Positions 8,700-18,044 of a stretch of 64,000 nt of DNA are shown here, piece by piece. The DNA is from Microterricola viridarii. Its GTDB lineage: Bacteria; Actinomycetota; Actinomycetes; Actinomycetales; Microbacteriaceae. Under the pieces are notes generated by a model, which made no database searches, was not told the origin of the DNA, and was given only the letters and a program-made list of their open reading frames with translations. The DNA is taken from positions 1,178,001 to 1,242,000 of the forward strand of contig NZ_LT629742.1 in NCBI RefSeq assembly GCF_900104895.1, read 5' to 3'. Made by a program: the position numbers and the translations under genes. The first letter of the stretch is position 1. Each line of letters starts with the position of its first letter.

Positions 8700-9914
8700 T
8701 TGTCAAAGATCAAGGTTGAAGGCACAGTCGTCGAACTCGACGGCGACGAGATGACCCGCATTATCTGGCAGGCCATCAAGGACACGCTGATCCACCCGTA
8801 CCTCGACGTGAACCTCGAGTACTACGACCTCGGCATCGAGAAGCGTGACGAGACCAATGACCAGATCACGATCGACGCCGCGCACGCGATCCAGAAGCAC
8901 GGCGTCGGCGTCAAGTGCGCCACGATCACGCCCGACGAGGCCCGCGTCGAGGAGTTCGGCCTGAAGAAGATGTGGAAGTCGCCCAACGGCACCATCCGCA
9001 ACATCCTCGGCGGCGTCATCTTCCGCGAGCCCATCATCATCAGCAACATCCCGCGCCTGGTCCCGGGCTGGAACAAGCCGATCATCATCGGCCGTCACGC
9101 CTTCGGCGACCAGTACCGCGCCACGGACTTCGTGTTCAAGGGCAAGGGCAAGCTCACGGTTGAGTTCACGCCGGAAGACGGCTCAGAGCCGATGAAGTTC
9201 GAGGTCTACGACGCACCCGACGACGGCATCGCCCAGGTGCAGTACAACCAGGACGCGTCGATCCGCGACTTCGCCCGCGCCTCGCTGAACTACGGCCTGA
9301 CCCGCAACTACCCGGTCTACCTGTCGACCAAGAACACCATCCTCAAGGCCTACGACGGTCGCTTCAAGGACATCTTCCAGGAGATCTTCGAGGCCGAGTT
9401 CAAGGAGCGCTTCGACGCTGCCGGCCTCACCTACGAGCACCGCCTCATCGACGACATGGTCGCCTCGGCCATGAAGTGGGAGGGCGGCTACGTCTGGGCC
9501 TGCAAGAACTACGACGGCGACGTCCAGTCCGACACCGTCGCGCAGGGCTTCGGCTCGCTCGGCCTGATGACCAGCGTTCTGGCCACGCCGGACGGCAAGG
9601 TCGTCGAGGCCGAGGCCGCCCACGGCACCGTGACCCGTCACTACCGCCAGCACCAGGCGGGCAAGCCCACCTCCACCAACCCGATCGCTTCGATCTTCGC
9701 GTGGACCCGTGGCCTGAACCACCGTGGAAAGCTCGACGGCAACCAGGCCCTCATCGAGTTCGCCGCAACGCTCGAAGACGTCGTCATCAAGACCGTCGAG
9801 AGCGGCAAGATGACCAAGGACCTCGCGCTCCTGGTCGGCCCGGAGCAGGGCTACCAGACCACCGAGGAGTTCCTCGCTGAGATCGCGAACAACCTCAAGG
9901 CCCGCCTCGCGTAA
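8700..9914 (+). CDS. icd: NADP-dependent isocitrate dehydrogenase (homodimeric, eukaryote-like type)
   Basis: Oxidatively decarboxylates isocitrate to 2-oxoglutarate in the TCA cycle. The 404-residue product aligns throughout with the type II homodimeric enzymes and is clearly not the E. coli type or the 80-kDa monomer. Visible blocks are [12 protein letters not shown] at the N terminus, [19 protein letters not shown] (substrate serine loop), [20 protein letters not shown] with the metal-binding Asp, and [12 protein letters not shown] with [11 protein letters not shown]. The start is TTG at 8700, with AAGGAG 6-7 bases upstream (8688-8693); a longer ATG frame from 8625 lacks a ribosome site. 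A palindromic terminator follows at once. Confidence 0.97.
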   Translation: MSKIKVEGTVVELDGDEMTRIIWQAIKDTLIHPYLDVNLEYYDLGIEKRDETNDQITIDAAHAIQKHGVGVKCATITPDEARVEEFGLKKMWKSPNGTIRNILGGVIFREPIIISNIPRLVPGWNKPIIIGRHAFGDQYRATDFVFKGKGKLTVEFTPEDGSEPMKFEVYDAPDDGIAQVQYNQDASIRDFARASLNYGLTRNYPVYLSTKNTILKAYDGRFKDIFQEIFEAEFKERFDAAGLTYEHRLIDDMVASAMKWEGGYVWACKNYDGDVQSDTVAQGFGSLGLMTSVLATPDGKVVEAEAAHGTVTRHYRQHQAGKPTSTNPIASIFAWTRGLNHRGKLDGNQALIEFAATLEDVVIKTVESGKMTKDLALLVGPEQGYQTTEEFLAEIANNLKARLA

Positions 9915-9934
9915 GCGACACAGCCTGATGTGAC

Positions 9935-9970
9935 CCAGGGGGTCGGATGCCGCGGCATCCGACCCCCTGG
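9935..9970 (+). terminator. perfect palindrome after icd
   Basis: A perfect 36-base inverted repeat (18-base arms, 9935-9952 and 9953-9970) starting 20 bases after the icd stop; folding leaves a few unpaired bases at the tip. It contains the recurrent GGATGCC/GGCATCC pair. It is probably a factor-independent terminator without a U run. Confidence 0.85.
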
Positions 9971-10057
9971 TGTTTCACGCCAGCCGGCCCCGCGTCGCCG
10001 GCAGAGGGCAGCCTGCGCTTGCTGGCGGCGCCCGGCCCCATCCGCCAGACTCGACGC

Positions 10058-11965
10058 ATGGCCTGGATACGCACTCACGCCCGCCGCTACCCCCTGCTCG
10101 CCACGACGCTGCTCGTCATCGTCGTGGGCGTCCTGCTCTGGGCGGCCGGCTGGGGAGCCGAGCCGACGAACCTCGTGCGCTGGCTGTTCAGCGGCTTCGC
10201 CCTGGTCGTGGCCGTCATGCAGGCCGTGCAGATGGTCCGCGACATCATGCGCGGCCACTGGGGCCTCGACATCCTCGCCGTCACCGCCATCATCGCGACG
10301 GTGCTGGTCAACGAGTACGTGGCGAGCATCGTCATCGTGCTCATGCTCACGGGCGGGGAGGCCCTCGAGGACTACGCGGCGGGCCGCGCCAAGCGCGAGC
10401 TCAACGCCCTGCTCGCGAAGTCGCCGCAGTCCGCCCACCGGGTGCTGCCGGGCGGCGGCATCGAGGAGATCCCCGTCAGCCAGGTCGCCGTCGGCGACAC
10501 CCTGCTGCTGCGCCCGGCCGAGATCGTGCCCGTCGACGGCGTGCTGCTGGAGCAGGGCGGCGTCTTCGACGAGTCCTCGCTCACCGGCGAGAGCATCCCG
10601 GTGGAGCGCGGCGCCGGCGACGCGGTGCTGAGCGGCTCCGTCAACGGGCAGGCCGCGCTGCAGATCCGGGCCACCGCGACGGCCGAGAACAGCCAGTACC
10701 AGCAGATCGTCGCCCTCGTCGCGGCTGCGGGGGAGAGCAAGGCCCCCGTCGTGCGCCTGGCCGACCGCTACGCTGTGCCGTTCACCCTGTTCTCGCTCGC
10801 CCTGGCTGGCATCGCCTGGGCGGTCAGCGGCGACCCGGTGCGCTTCGCGGAGGTGCTCGTCGTGGCCACGCCCTGCCCGCTGCTGATCGCCGCCCCCGTC
10901 GCCTTCATGGGCGGCATGAGCAGGGGCGCCCGCAACGGCGTGATCGTCAAGGGCGGCGGGGTGCTCGAGAAACTGGCCCGCGCCCGCACCGTGGTGTTCG
11001 ACAAGACCGGGACCCTGACGCACGGGACGCCGAGCCTGACCGCCGTGCGCCCGGCGCCCGGCTTCGACGCCGACGAGGTGCTGGCGCTCGCGGCATCCGC
11101 CGAGCAGTACTCCTCGCACGTCCTCGCGGCGTCCATCATGCGCGCCGCCGAGGAGCGCGGCCTCGCCCTCCGGCCGGCCGAGACGGCCCGCGAGGTGGCC
11201 ACGCACGGCGTCGTCGCCACGATCGACGGCCGCGTGGTGACCATCGGGAAGCTGAGCTTCGTGCGGGCTGCGGCCCCGGATGCCCGGGCGACGGAGCTCT
11301 CCGGCGGCGAGCTCTCGATCGCGGTCGCCGTCGACGGCCGCTTCGCCGGGTCCATCGTCGCCAGCGACAGCGTGCGGGGCAACGCCGCCGCCACGATCGC
11401 GGCGCTCCGTGAACTCGGCGTGCGGGACAGCATGATCTTGACCGGGGACGCCCAGTCGACCGCCGAGCACGTGGCCGAGCAGCTCGGCATCACCCGGGTG
11501 CAGGCGGAATGCCTGCCGCAGGACAAGGTCGTCGCGGTGCGCGCCATCACCGAGCGGCCCGTGATCATGGTGGGCGACGGGGTGAACGACGCCCCGGTGC
11601 TGGCCGCCGCCGACGTCGGCATCGCGATGGGGGCGAAGGGGGCGACCGCGGCGAGCGAGTCCGCCGACGTCGTCATCATGGTCGACGACATCGCGCGCGC
11701 GGCCCGGGCGGTGCAGATCGGCCAGGACACCATGCGCATCGCCCTGCAGAGCATCTGGATCGGCATCGCGTTCAGTGTGGTGCTCATGCTGATCGCCGCG
11801 TTCGGCCTGATCCCGGCCACGGTGGGCGCCGGCCTGCAGGAGGTGGTGGACCTCGTGACGATCCTGAACGCGCTGCGGGCGATCGGGATGCGCCGCGACG
11901 CCCGGTGGAGCCTGCCCGACGCCCGGCCGGAGCTCGCGCCGGCCGGCAACATCACGAATCGATAA
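10058..11965 (+). CDS. heavy-metal P-type (P1B) ATPase
   Basis: A 635-residue metal pump with no N-terminal metal-binding HMA domain. The order is two pairs of membrane helices, actuator loop with TGES (SLTGESIPV), transport-site helix with the CP motif (ATPCPLLIAAP), phosphorylation motif DKTGT with Asp at residue 315, nucleotide domain, hinge GDGVNDAP near 507, and two last helices. The usual SEHP nucleotide motif is SSH followed by Val instead of Pro. The start is set at the ATG at 10058 because upstream codons overlap the terminator of icd and are not conserved in kind. The TPCPLL form groups with pumps of unclear specificity; Zn/Cd/Co export is a guess. It stands alone between two terminating or regulatory regions. 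Confidence 0.92.
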   Translation: MAWIRTHARRYPLLATTLLVIVVGVLLWAAGWGAEPTNLVRWLFSGFALVVAVMQAVQMVRDIMRGHWGLDILAVTAIIATVLVNEYVASIVIVLMLTGGEALEDYAAGRAKRELNALLAKSPQSAHRVLPGGGIEEIPVSQVAVGDTLLLRPAEIVPVDGVLLEQGGVFDESSLTGESIPVERGAGDAVLSGSVNGQAALQIRATATAENSQYQQIVALVAAAGESKAPVVRLADRYAVPFTLFSLALAGIAWAVSGDPVRFAEVLVVATPCPLLIAAPVAFMGGMSRGARNGVIVKGGGVLEKLARARTVVFDKTGTLTHGTPSLTAVRPAPGFDADEVLALAASAEQYSSHVLAASIMRAAEERGLALRPAETAREVATHGVVATIDGRVVTIGKLSFVRAAAPDARATELSGGELSIAVAVDGRFAGSIVASDSVRGNAAATIAALRELGVRDSMILTGDAQSTAEHVAEQLGITRVQAECLPQDKVVAVRAITERPVIMVGDGVNDAPVLAAADVGIAMGAKGATAASESADVVIMVDDIARAARAVQIGQDTMRIALQSIWIGIAFSVVLMLIAAFGLIPATVGAGLQEVVDLVTILNALRAIGMRRDARWSLPDARPELAPAGNITNR

Positions 11966-11991
11966 CCGCGGGAGGTTTTTCGAGAACGGGC

Positions 11992-12027
11992 TTGCACATT
12001 GTTTGTTCGTAAGCTTTACTAACAAAC
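11992..12027 (+). promoter_or_regulatory. promoter and palindromic ROK-type operator, probably leaderless
   Basis: A 25-base near-palindrome (12002-12026) with arms TTTGTT...GTAA and TTAC...AACAAA overlaps a possible promoter (TTGCAC at 11992, TTTACT at 12015, 17-base spacer). The ATG at 12028 follows directly, so the transcript is probably leaderless. XylR-type ROK repressors are known to bind TTTGTT...AACAAA sites, so self-repression by the next gene is likely. Confidence 0.7.
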
Positions 12028-13185
12028 ATGACCGCAACGCAGCCCAGTCATGGGCGCATCCTCAGGCCCACCGCAAAGGTGTTGCCGGAGCATGCCCGCG
12101 GCCACAATCGCTCGCTCGTCCTGCAGACGCTGTACCGGCAGGGACCGCAGAGCCGCGCCGACGTGTCGCGTGAAACCGGGCTGACCCGGGTCACCATCTC
12201 CGACCTCGTCGCCGGCCTGATGCAGGACGGCTTCGTCATCGAGCTGGGACAGCGCGAGGCGGCCCGCCCCGGCAAGCCGGCCACGATGATCGACATCGAC
12301 CGCGCCGCCTTCCAGATCATCGGTGTCGACCTCTCCGACCAGCACCTGCGCGCCGCCCTGCTCGACCTGGACGGCACCGTGCTGGACCGCGAGAACGCCG
12401 ACCGGGCCGGGCGCACCGGCGACGACGCGCTTGCCGCGGTCGTCGGCCTGATCGAGGGGCTCATGCTGCGCGCCACGGCGCCGCTGCTCGGCATCGGCGT
12501 CGGATCGCCCGGCATCGTCGACGCCGACGGCACCGTGCTCACCGCGCCCAACCTGGCCTGGACCCGGCTCCCGCTGCAGGCGATGCTGCGTGAGCGCTTC
12601 GACATCCCCGTCCTCGTGGCCAACGACGCCGACGTCGCCGTGCTCGCCGAGCACAGCTTCGGCCGCGCCAGCGGCGACGTCATGCTGGTCAAGGTGGGCG
12701 CCGGTGTCGGTGCCGGCCTGATCCTCGGCGGGCGCCCCTTCTACGGCAGCCACTCCGCGGCCGGCGAGATCGGGCACGTCGTGATCGGCACCGACGGCGG
12801 ACCCGCCTGCGCATGCGGCAAGATCGGCTGCCTCGAGGCCTGGTTGAGCGTTCCCCGCCTGACCGAGCAACTCGCGGCGACCACGGGCACGGAGGCCGAG
12901 CAGGCCGCCGCGCGCGAACTCATTCTTCGGGAGGCAGGTCGCCGGCTCGGCATCATCCTGGCCCCCGTCGTCGGAGCACTCAACCTCTCGGAGATTGTGT
13001 TGAGCGGCCCGACGGAACTGCTTGATGGCCCGCTGGCAACAGCAACCATCGAGACACTCCGGAAGCGAACGATGGCCGAGTTCACTGGTGATCTCGCCCT
13101 CCGGATGACCTCGCTGGCACAGGACGACATTGTTCTGCGCGGCGCGGCTGTCATGGTCCTCTCAGGACAACTCGGGGTTTCATAG
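12028..13185 (+). CDS. ROK-family transcriptional repressor (NagC/XylR type) of the amino-sugar operon
   Basis: A 385-residue repressor: an N-terminal winged helix (about residues 25-85; SRADVSRETGLTRVTISDLV is the helix-turn-helix) and a ROK sugar-binding domain. The domain has a DIDRAAFQIIGVDLSD nucleotide-fold start, EIGH (sugar/zinc His) and the zinc motif CACGKIGCLE near 255-264. It is first in a run of genes for an ABC sugar importer, a GH3 glucosaminidase, a ROK kinase and NagB, so it most likely senses GlcNAc or a phosphorylated form and represses the whole operon through the palindrome just upstream. The last 200 bases use more A/T-ending codons than the rest of the gene. The ligand is inferred from context only. 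Confidence 0.92.
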   Translation: MTATQPSHGRILRPTAKVLPEHARGHNRSLVLQTLYRQGPQSRADVSRETGLTRVTISDLVAGLMQDGFVIELGQREAARPGKPATMIDIDRAAFQIIGVDLSDQHLRAALLDLDGTVLDRENADRAGRTGDDALAAVVGLIEGLMLRATAPLLGIGVGSPGIVDADGTVLTAPNLAWTRLPLQAMLRERFDIPVLVANDADVAVLAEHSFGRASGDVMLVKVGAGVGAGLILGGRPFYGSHSAAGEIGHVVIGTDGGPACACGKIGCLEAWLSVPRLTEQLAATTGTEAEQAAARELILREAGRRLGIILAPVVGALNLSEIVLSGPTELLDGPLATATIETLRKRTMAEFTGDLALRMTSLAQDDIVLRGAAVMVLSGQLGVS

Positions 13186-13233
13186 AGACCCCGTCTCGCA
13201 GCACCACACCCAACCAAGAGTAAGGAATCCGCA

Positions 13234-14538
13234 ATGAAGAGAAGGTATGCAGCCCTCGCACTGGGCACCGCAGCGGCACTCGTTCTTGCTGGTTGCAGCG
13301 CAACCACCGGCAACGAGGGCGGTAACACTGGCGGCTCCGCCGAAGGTCAGAACATCACGCTGTGGCTGATGGGTGGCGACACCCCTGACGCACTGCGCGA
13401 CTACCTCAAGACCGAGTACAAGGATGCCACCGGCGGCACCCTCACGATCGAGGAGCAGGGCTGGGGCGACGCCCTCGCCAAGCTCACCACCTCGCTGCCC
13501 GACGCGGCGAACACGCCCGACGTCGTCGAGATCGGCAACACCTGGTCCCCGACGTTCACCAACGTGGGCGCGTTCAGCGACGTCAGCGACCTGGTCCCCG
13601 AGCTGGGCGGCGACAAGCTGATCCAGTCCTTCGTCGAGGTCGGCAAGGTCGACGGCGCCAACTACGCGCTGCCGTACTACTTCGGCTCGCGGTACAACTT
13701 CTACCGCAAGGACATCTGGGCGGCCGCGGGCAAGACCGTCCCCACCACCCTCGCCGAGTTCGACGAGACCGTGAAGGCGCTCCGCACCGACAGCCAGTCC
13801 GGCTTCTACATCGGCGGCTCCGACTGGCGCAACGCCATCTCCTGGATCTTCGCCAACGGCGGAGAGCTCGCGGAGAAGGACGGCGACAAGTGGGTCTCCA
13901 CCCTCTCCTCCGAGAACACCCAGAAGGGCATCACGCAGTTCGCCGAGCTCTTCGCTGGCGCATCCCTCGCACCCGCGACCGAGTTCGACAGCACCCCGTG
14001 GGTCAACATCAACAACAACGAGGCGACCGGCGCTCCCGAGGCCGCGACCATCATCGCTCCGGGCTGGGCTCACTGGTCCATCGGTGACCTCGCCGCCGAC
14101 CCGAAGGACGCAACCAAGATGGTCGCGACCTGGAACGACGACGTGTTCGGCACCTTCGTGCTCCCGGGTGTCGACGGCGGCGCAGCCCCCGTCTTCGCCG
14201 GTGGCTCGAACATCGCCATCTCGGCGGCCAGCAAGAACCAGGAAGGCTCCCGCGAGCTGCTGAAGATCGTCTTCTCCCCGGAGTACCAGACGCTCCTCGG
14301 CGAGAACGGCCTCGGCCCTGCCAACCTGGACTACGCCTCGGCCCTCGGCGACGACCAGTTCGCCGCAGCGCTCATCGAGTCCGCTGCCTCCTCCAAGCTG
14401 ACCCCCGCCGCTCCCGGCTGGGCAGCTGTCGAGGGTGCCGCACTGCTCGAGGAGTTCTTCGGCAAGGTCTCCGCCGGTGGCGACATCAAGGCGCTCTCCG
14501 CTGAGTACGACGAGAAGATCACCGCGCTGCTCAACTAG
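13234..14538 (+). CDS. sugar ABC transporter substrate-binding lipoprotein (CUT1, amino-sugar cluster 1)
   Basis: A 434-residue extracellular binding protein. The N terminus is a lipoprotein signal: MKRR, a hydrophobic stretch and the lipobox LVLAGC with Cys near residue 21, then a Gly/Asn/Ser-rich linker. The body is a family-1 solute-binding fold (WLMGGDTPDALRDYLK at the start, aromatic-rich PYYFGSRYNFYRKDIW). It follows the ROK repressor by 48 bases (AAGGAA before the start) and precedes two permease genes, separated by a hairpin that may keep binding-protein mRNA more abundant. Operon context points to GlcNAc or chitobiose. Confidence 0.93.
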   Translation: MKRRYAALALGTAAALVLAGCSATTGNEGGNTGGSAEGQNITLWLMGGDTPDALRDYLKTEYKDATGGTLTIEEQGWGDALAKLTTSLPDAANTPDVVEIGNTWSPTFTNVGAFSDVSDLVPELGGDKLIQSFVEVGKVDGANYALPYYFGSRYNFYRKDIWAAAGKTVPTTLAEFDETVKALRTDSQSGFYIGGSDWRNAISWIFANGGELAEKDGDKWVSTLSSENTQKGITQFAELFAGASLAPATEFDSTPWVNINNNEATGAPEAATIIAPGWAHWSIGDLAADPKDATKMVATWNDDVFGTFVLPGVDGGAAPVFAGGSNIAISAASKNQEGSRELLKIVFSPEYQTLLGENGLGPANLDYASALGDDQFAAALIESAASSKLTPAAPGWAAVEGAALLEEFFGKVSAGGDIKALSAEYDEKITALLN

Positions 14539-14574
14539 CAGCGACTGCACCACCACGCACCACTTGCAACACCT

Positions 14575-14604
14575 GGGGCCGCGGGAGCAACCTCCCGCGG
14601 CCCC
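14575..14604 (+). terminator. intra-operon hairpin after the binding-protein gene
   Basis: A perfect 13-base inverted repeat (14575-14587 and 14592-14604) with a 4-base loop CAAC lies between the binding-protein stop and the first permease. It is a partial terminator or 3' mRNA stabiliser of the kind often seen after binding-protein genes. Confidence 0.75.
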
Positions 14605-14653
14605 TTCCACTCACGCCATCGCATTTACCTCGCATTGAAAGGAGGATGAGACC

Positions 14654-15610
14654 ATGAGCTCAACCGTCGCCACCGCTCCGGAGAAGGCCGCGCAGAAGGA
14701 TCGCCAGGTCGCCAAACCCCGGCGCCGCCTGCCAACGCCCTACCTGCTCCTCATCCCATCCGTCGTCATCCTCCTCATCGGCATGGGCTACCCGCTCATC
14801 TGGCAGACCATCACGTCCTTCCAGAAGTTCGGCCTGTCCCAGCAGTTCGGCCAGCCGGCGCCGTTCGTCGGGTTCGAGAACTACCTCTCCCTGGCGACCA
14901 ACCCCGACATGTGGGGCGTCGTCGTGCGCTCGCTCGTGTTCATGGCCGTCACCGCCTTCATCACCCTCGCGATCGGCCTGCTGCTGGCGGTGCTGATGAC
15001 CGCCGTCGGCAAGGTCGTGCGCCTCACGCTGCAGATCTCGCTGCTGCTGGCCTGGGCCATGCCCGTCGTCGCCGCGATGACCGTGTGGATCTGGCTGTTC
15101 GACCGCCGCCGCGGCGTCGTCAACTACCTGCTCGACATGATTCCCGGCGTGGAGATGAACCGCTTCGCCTGGCTCGAGAACCCCTTCACCTTCTTCATGG
15201 TCGCCTGCATCATCGTCGTCTGGATGTCTGTGCCCTTCGTCGCCTTCTCGGTGTACGCCGGCCTCACCCAGGTCTCCGACGAGGTGCTCGAGGCGGCCCA
15301 GCTCGACGGCGCCAGCGCCTGGCAGCGCCTGAGCTTCATCATCATGCCGATGATCCGCCCCGTGATCGCCATCGTGCTGCTGCTGCAGCTCATCTGGGAC
15401 CTGCGGGTGTTCACCCAGATCACGATGCTGCAGGATGCCGGCTCGCGCGCCGCCGAGTTCGACCTGCTCGGCACCTACATCTACAAGCTCGGCGCCGGCT
15501 CGCAGGACTTCGGCATGGCCTCCGCCGTCTCCATCTTCGTGCTCCTGCTCACCGTCGCGATCAGCTGGTACTACGTGCGTAGCCTTCTCAAGGAGGACGA
15601 ACAGTCATGA
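14654..15610 (+). CDS. sugar ABC transporter permease, MalF type
   Basis: A 318-residue inner-membrane permease with six predicted helices. The cytoplasmic EAA loop that contacts the ATPase is visible as LEAAQLDGASAWQRLSFIIM around residues 215-235. An N-terminal Arg/Lys-rich cytoplasmic tail precedes the first helix. AAAGGAGG lies just upstream of the ATG. Its stop overlaps the start of the MalG-type permease (ATGA at 15607). No ATPase gene is present, so it is likely powered by a shared MsiK-type ATPase encoded elsewhere. Confidence 0.94.
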   Translation: MSSTVATAPEKAAQKDRQVAKPRRRLPTPYLLLIPSVVILLIGMGYPLIWQTITSFQKFGLSQQFGQPAPFVGFENYLSLATNPDMWGVVVRSLVFMAVTAFITLAIGLLLAVLMTAVGKVVRLTLQISLLLAWAMPVVAAMTVWIWLFDRRRGVVNYLLDMIPGVEMNRFAWLENPFTFFMVACIIVVWMSVPFVAFSVYAGLTQVSDEVLEAAQLDGASAWQRLSFIIMPMIRPVIAIVLLLQLIWDLRVFTQITMLQDAGSRAAEFDLLGTYIYKLGAGSQDFGMASAVSIFVLLLTVAISWYYVRSLLKEDEQS

Positions 15611-16524
15611 CCACCGCAACCACTCCCAACCAGACGCAGCTCCTGACCACCGGTCAGACTGGTCGTGCCGCCAAGGCGCGCACCCGCCGCCCGCTCCGCG
15701 TCAGCCGTGTGATCTACTCGGTCCTGGCCATCGTGATCGCCCTCGGCTGGGTCTTCCCGGTCTACTGGATGATCAACTCCTCGCTGCTGCCCAACCGCAC
15801 GCTGCAGTCCTTCATCCCGACGTTCTTCCCGGTCAACGGCTCGCTGAACAACTACGCCAACACGCTCGCTGACGGCACGTTCTTCTCCGCCCTCGGCATC
15901 AGCCTCTCGGTCACCCTCATCGCGGTGTTCTTCTGCCTGCTCTTCGCCTTCCTCGCCGCCGTGGCCATCAGCCGCTTCCGGTTCAAGGGGCGCAAGAGGT
16001 TCGTCCTCGCCGTGCTCATCGTGCAGATGCTGCCGGCCGAGGGCCTGTTCATCGCGCAGTACAAGATGGTGGCCAGCGTCGGGCTGCTGAACTCGGTCAT
16101 CGGGCTCAGCGTCATCTACACGGCCGCTGTTGTGCCGTTCACGATCTGGATGCTGCGCGGCTTCGTCGCCGGCATCCCGGCCGACCTCGAAGAGGCCGCC
16201 ATGGTCGACGGCCTGAGCCGCACCCAGGCCTTCCTGCGCATCACCTTCCCGCTGCTGGCCCCCGGGCTCGTGGCATCCGGTGTCTTCGCCTTCCTGCAGG
16301 CGTGGAACGAGTTCACCGTCGCGCTGGTGCTGCTGCCGGCCGAGGCGATGCAGACGCTGCCGCTCTGGCTGCGCGGCTTCATCCAGGCCAGCGCCACCCG
16401 GGAGACCGACTGGGGCCAGGTCATGGCCGCATCGACTCTCGTGGCCGTGCCCGTCATCATCTTCTTCCTCATCGTCCAGGGCCGCATGACCAGCGGACTC
16501 GTCAGCGGAGCGGTCAAGGGATGA
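15607..16524 (+). CDS. sugar ABC transporter permease, MalG type
   Basis: A 305-residue partner of the preceding permease with six helices. The EAA loop reads LEEAAMVDGLSRTQAFLRIT around 195-215. It overlaps the permease before it and the glycosidase after it, in each case by ATGA, so importer and intracellular hydrolase are translationally coupled. That coupling suggests the imported sugar is an oligosaccharide such as chitobiose, cut after entry. Confidence 0.94.
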   Translation: MTTATTPNQTQLLTTGQTGRAAKARTRRPLRVSRVIYSVLAIVIALGWVFPVYWMINSSLLPNRTLQSFIPTFFPVNGSLNNYANTLADGTFFSALGISLSVTLIAVFFCLLFAFLAAVAISRFRFKGRKRFVLAVLIVQMLPAEGLFIAQYKMVASVGLLNSVIGLSVIYTAAVVPFTIWMLRGFVAGIPADLEEAAMVDGLSRTQAFLRITFPLLAPGLVASGVFAFLQAWNEFTVALVLLPAEAMQTLPLWLRGFIQASATRETDWGQVMAASTLVAVPVIIFFLIVQGRMTSGLVSGAVKG

Positions 16525-18044
16525 CGTCGATCGACCGCGGTCTGAGCCGGCAGGACACCCTGCGGAGCCAGATCGCCAGAACTTTGCTGCCCGGATTCGT
16601 CGGGACCACGCTGCCGGAGTGGCTCGCAGAGCGCCTCCGCGGCGGACTCGGCGGGGTGTGCCTCTTCGGAATCAACATCGAGTCGATGCCGCAGCTGCGT
16701 GCCCTGACCGCCGAGATCCGCGCCGCCAACCCGCTGGCCGTCATCGCCATCGACGAGGAGGGCGGCGATGTCACCCGGCTCTACTACGCGGTGGGCTCGC
16801 CCTACCCCGGAGCGGCCGTGCTCGGTCGCGGCGACGACCTCTCCCACACCGAGGACGTGGCCAGGCTGGTCGGCTGGGAGCTGCGCCGGGCCGGCTGCAC
16901 GCTCAACTTCGCCCCCTCGATCGACATCAACTCGAATGCCGACAACCCCGTCATCGGCGTGCGGAGCTTCGGCGCCGACCCCGAGACGGTGGCCGCACAC
17001 GGCGCCGCCTGGGTGCGCGGCCACCAGCAGACCGGTGTCGCCGTCAGCGCCAAGCACTTCCCGGGGCACGGCGACACAGCCGTCGACTCTCACCTCGCAC
17101 TGCCCGTGATCGACCGGAGCGCCGCCGAGCTGCGCGAGCGCGAGCTCGTCCCGTTCCGCGCGGCCATCGCCGCCGGGGCGCGCACCATCATGAGCTCGCA
17201 CATCCTGCTGCCACAGCTGGACGCCGAGCGACCGGCCACCTTCTCGCGCACCATCCTGCAGGGCCTGCTCCGCGAGGAGCTCGGCTTCGGCGGCGTCATC
17301 GTCACGGACGCCCTCGACATGAAGGGCGCCAGCGGCGAGCACGGCATCGCGGAGGCAGCCGTGCTGGCCCTCGACGCCGGCTGCGACCTGCTCTGCATCG
17401 GAACCGAGAACACCGACGCGCAGCTGGGCGAGATCGAGGCCGCCGTGCTGGCGGCGCACGAGGCCGGGCGCATCGGGGCCGGGCGCATCGCCGAGGCCGC
17501 GGGCCGCGTCATCCGCCTGGCCGAGGAGGGCCTCGAGCTGGAGGCGACTGTGCCGATCCCGGCCCCCGTCGACACCGAGCTGGACCCGACGCTGGCCGCC
17601 GCCCGCGTGGCCGCCACCTTCGACGTGTCGGATGCCGCAGCGCGCTGGCTCGCCGGCGGCGAGCCGGGCAGCGTCGTGCGGATCGACACCGAGGCGAACA
17701 TCGCCGTCGGCGTCGCGCCGTGGGGCCCGTTCGCTGCACTCGGCACGGACCCCGGCCCCGCCTGGGCCGAGCAGAGCGTGCAGATCGTGGCAGAGGGAGG
17801 CCAGACGCCGACCGGCCTGGCCGGCCGCGTCGTCGTCATCGGCAAGGACAACCATCGGCATGCCTTCGCCCGCGCCGCGATCGACGCGATCCGGGCCAGC
17901 GGCGCCGACGTGCTCGTCGTCGACATGGGCTGGCCCTCCGACGACCGGGCCTACGCCGACATCGCCACCTTCGGTGCCTCCCGGCTGCTCGGCCGTGCTC
18001 TCCTGGAGCTGCTCGGCGCCCCGGCGGAGGAGCGCGCGGCGTGA
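16521..18044 (+). CDS. GH3 beta-N-acetylglucosaminidase, NagZ/Nag3-like (possible phosphorylase)
   Basis: A 507-residue GH3 protein without signal peptide, hence cytoplasmic. The substrate-binding block KHFPGHGDT (near 178) with the catalytic His in DSH, and the nucleophile Asp in VTDALDM (about residue 263), are both present; this His/Asp arrangement is typical of the NagZ subgroup. A second domain of some 170 residues follows, as in the actinobacterial Nag3 proteins, one of which (Cellulomonas fimi) is reported to act as a phosphorylase. It is coupled by ATGA to the permease and by GTGA to the kinase gene. The likely job is splitting imported chitobiose or muropeptide-derived disaccharide into GlcNAc or GlcNAc-1-P. 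Confidence 0.9.
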   Translation: MTSIDRGLSRQDTLRSQIARTLLPGFVGTTLPEWLAERLRGGLGGVCLFGINIESMPQLRALTAEIRAANPLAVIAIDEEGGDVTRLYYAVGSPYPGAAVLGRGDDLSHTEDVARLVGWELRRAGCTLNFAPSIDINSNADNPVIGVRSFGADPETVAAHGAAWVRGHQQTGVAVSAKHFPGHGDTAVDSHLALPVIDRSAAELRERELVPFRAAIAAGARTIMSSHILLPQLDAERPATFSRTILQGLLREELGFGGVIVTDALDMKGASGEHGIAEAAVLALDAGCDLLCIGTENTDAQLGEIEAAVLAAHEAGRIGAGRIAEAAGRVIRLAEEGLELEATVPIPAPVDTELDPTLAAARVAATFDVSDAAARWLAGGEPGSVVRIDTEANIAVGVAPWGPFAALGTDPGPAWAEQSVQIVAEGGQTPTGLAGRVVVIGKDNHRHAFARAAIDAIRASGADVLVVDMGWPSDDRAYADIATFGASRLLGRALLELLGAPAEERAA

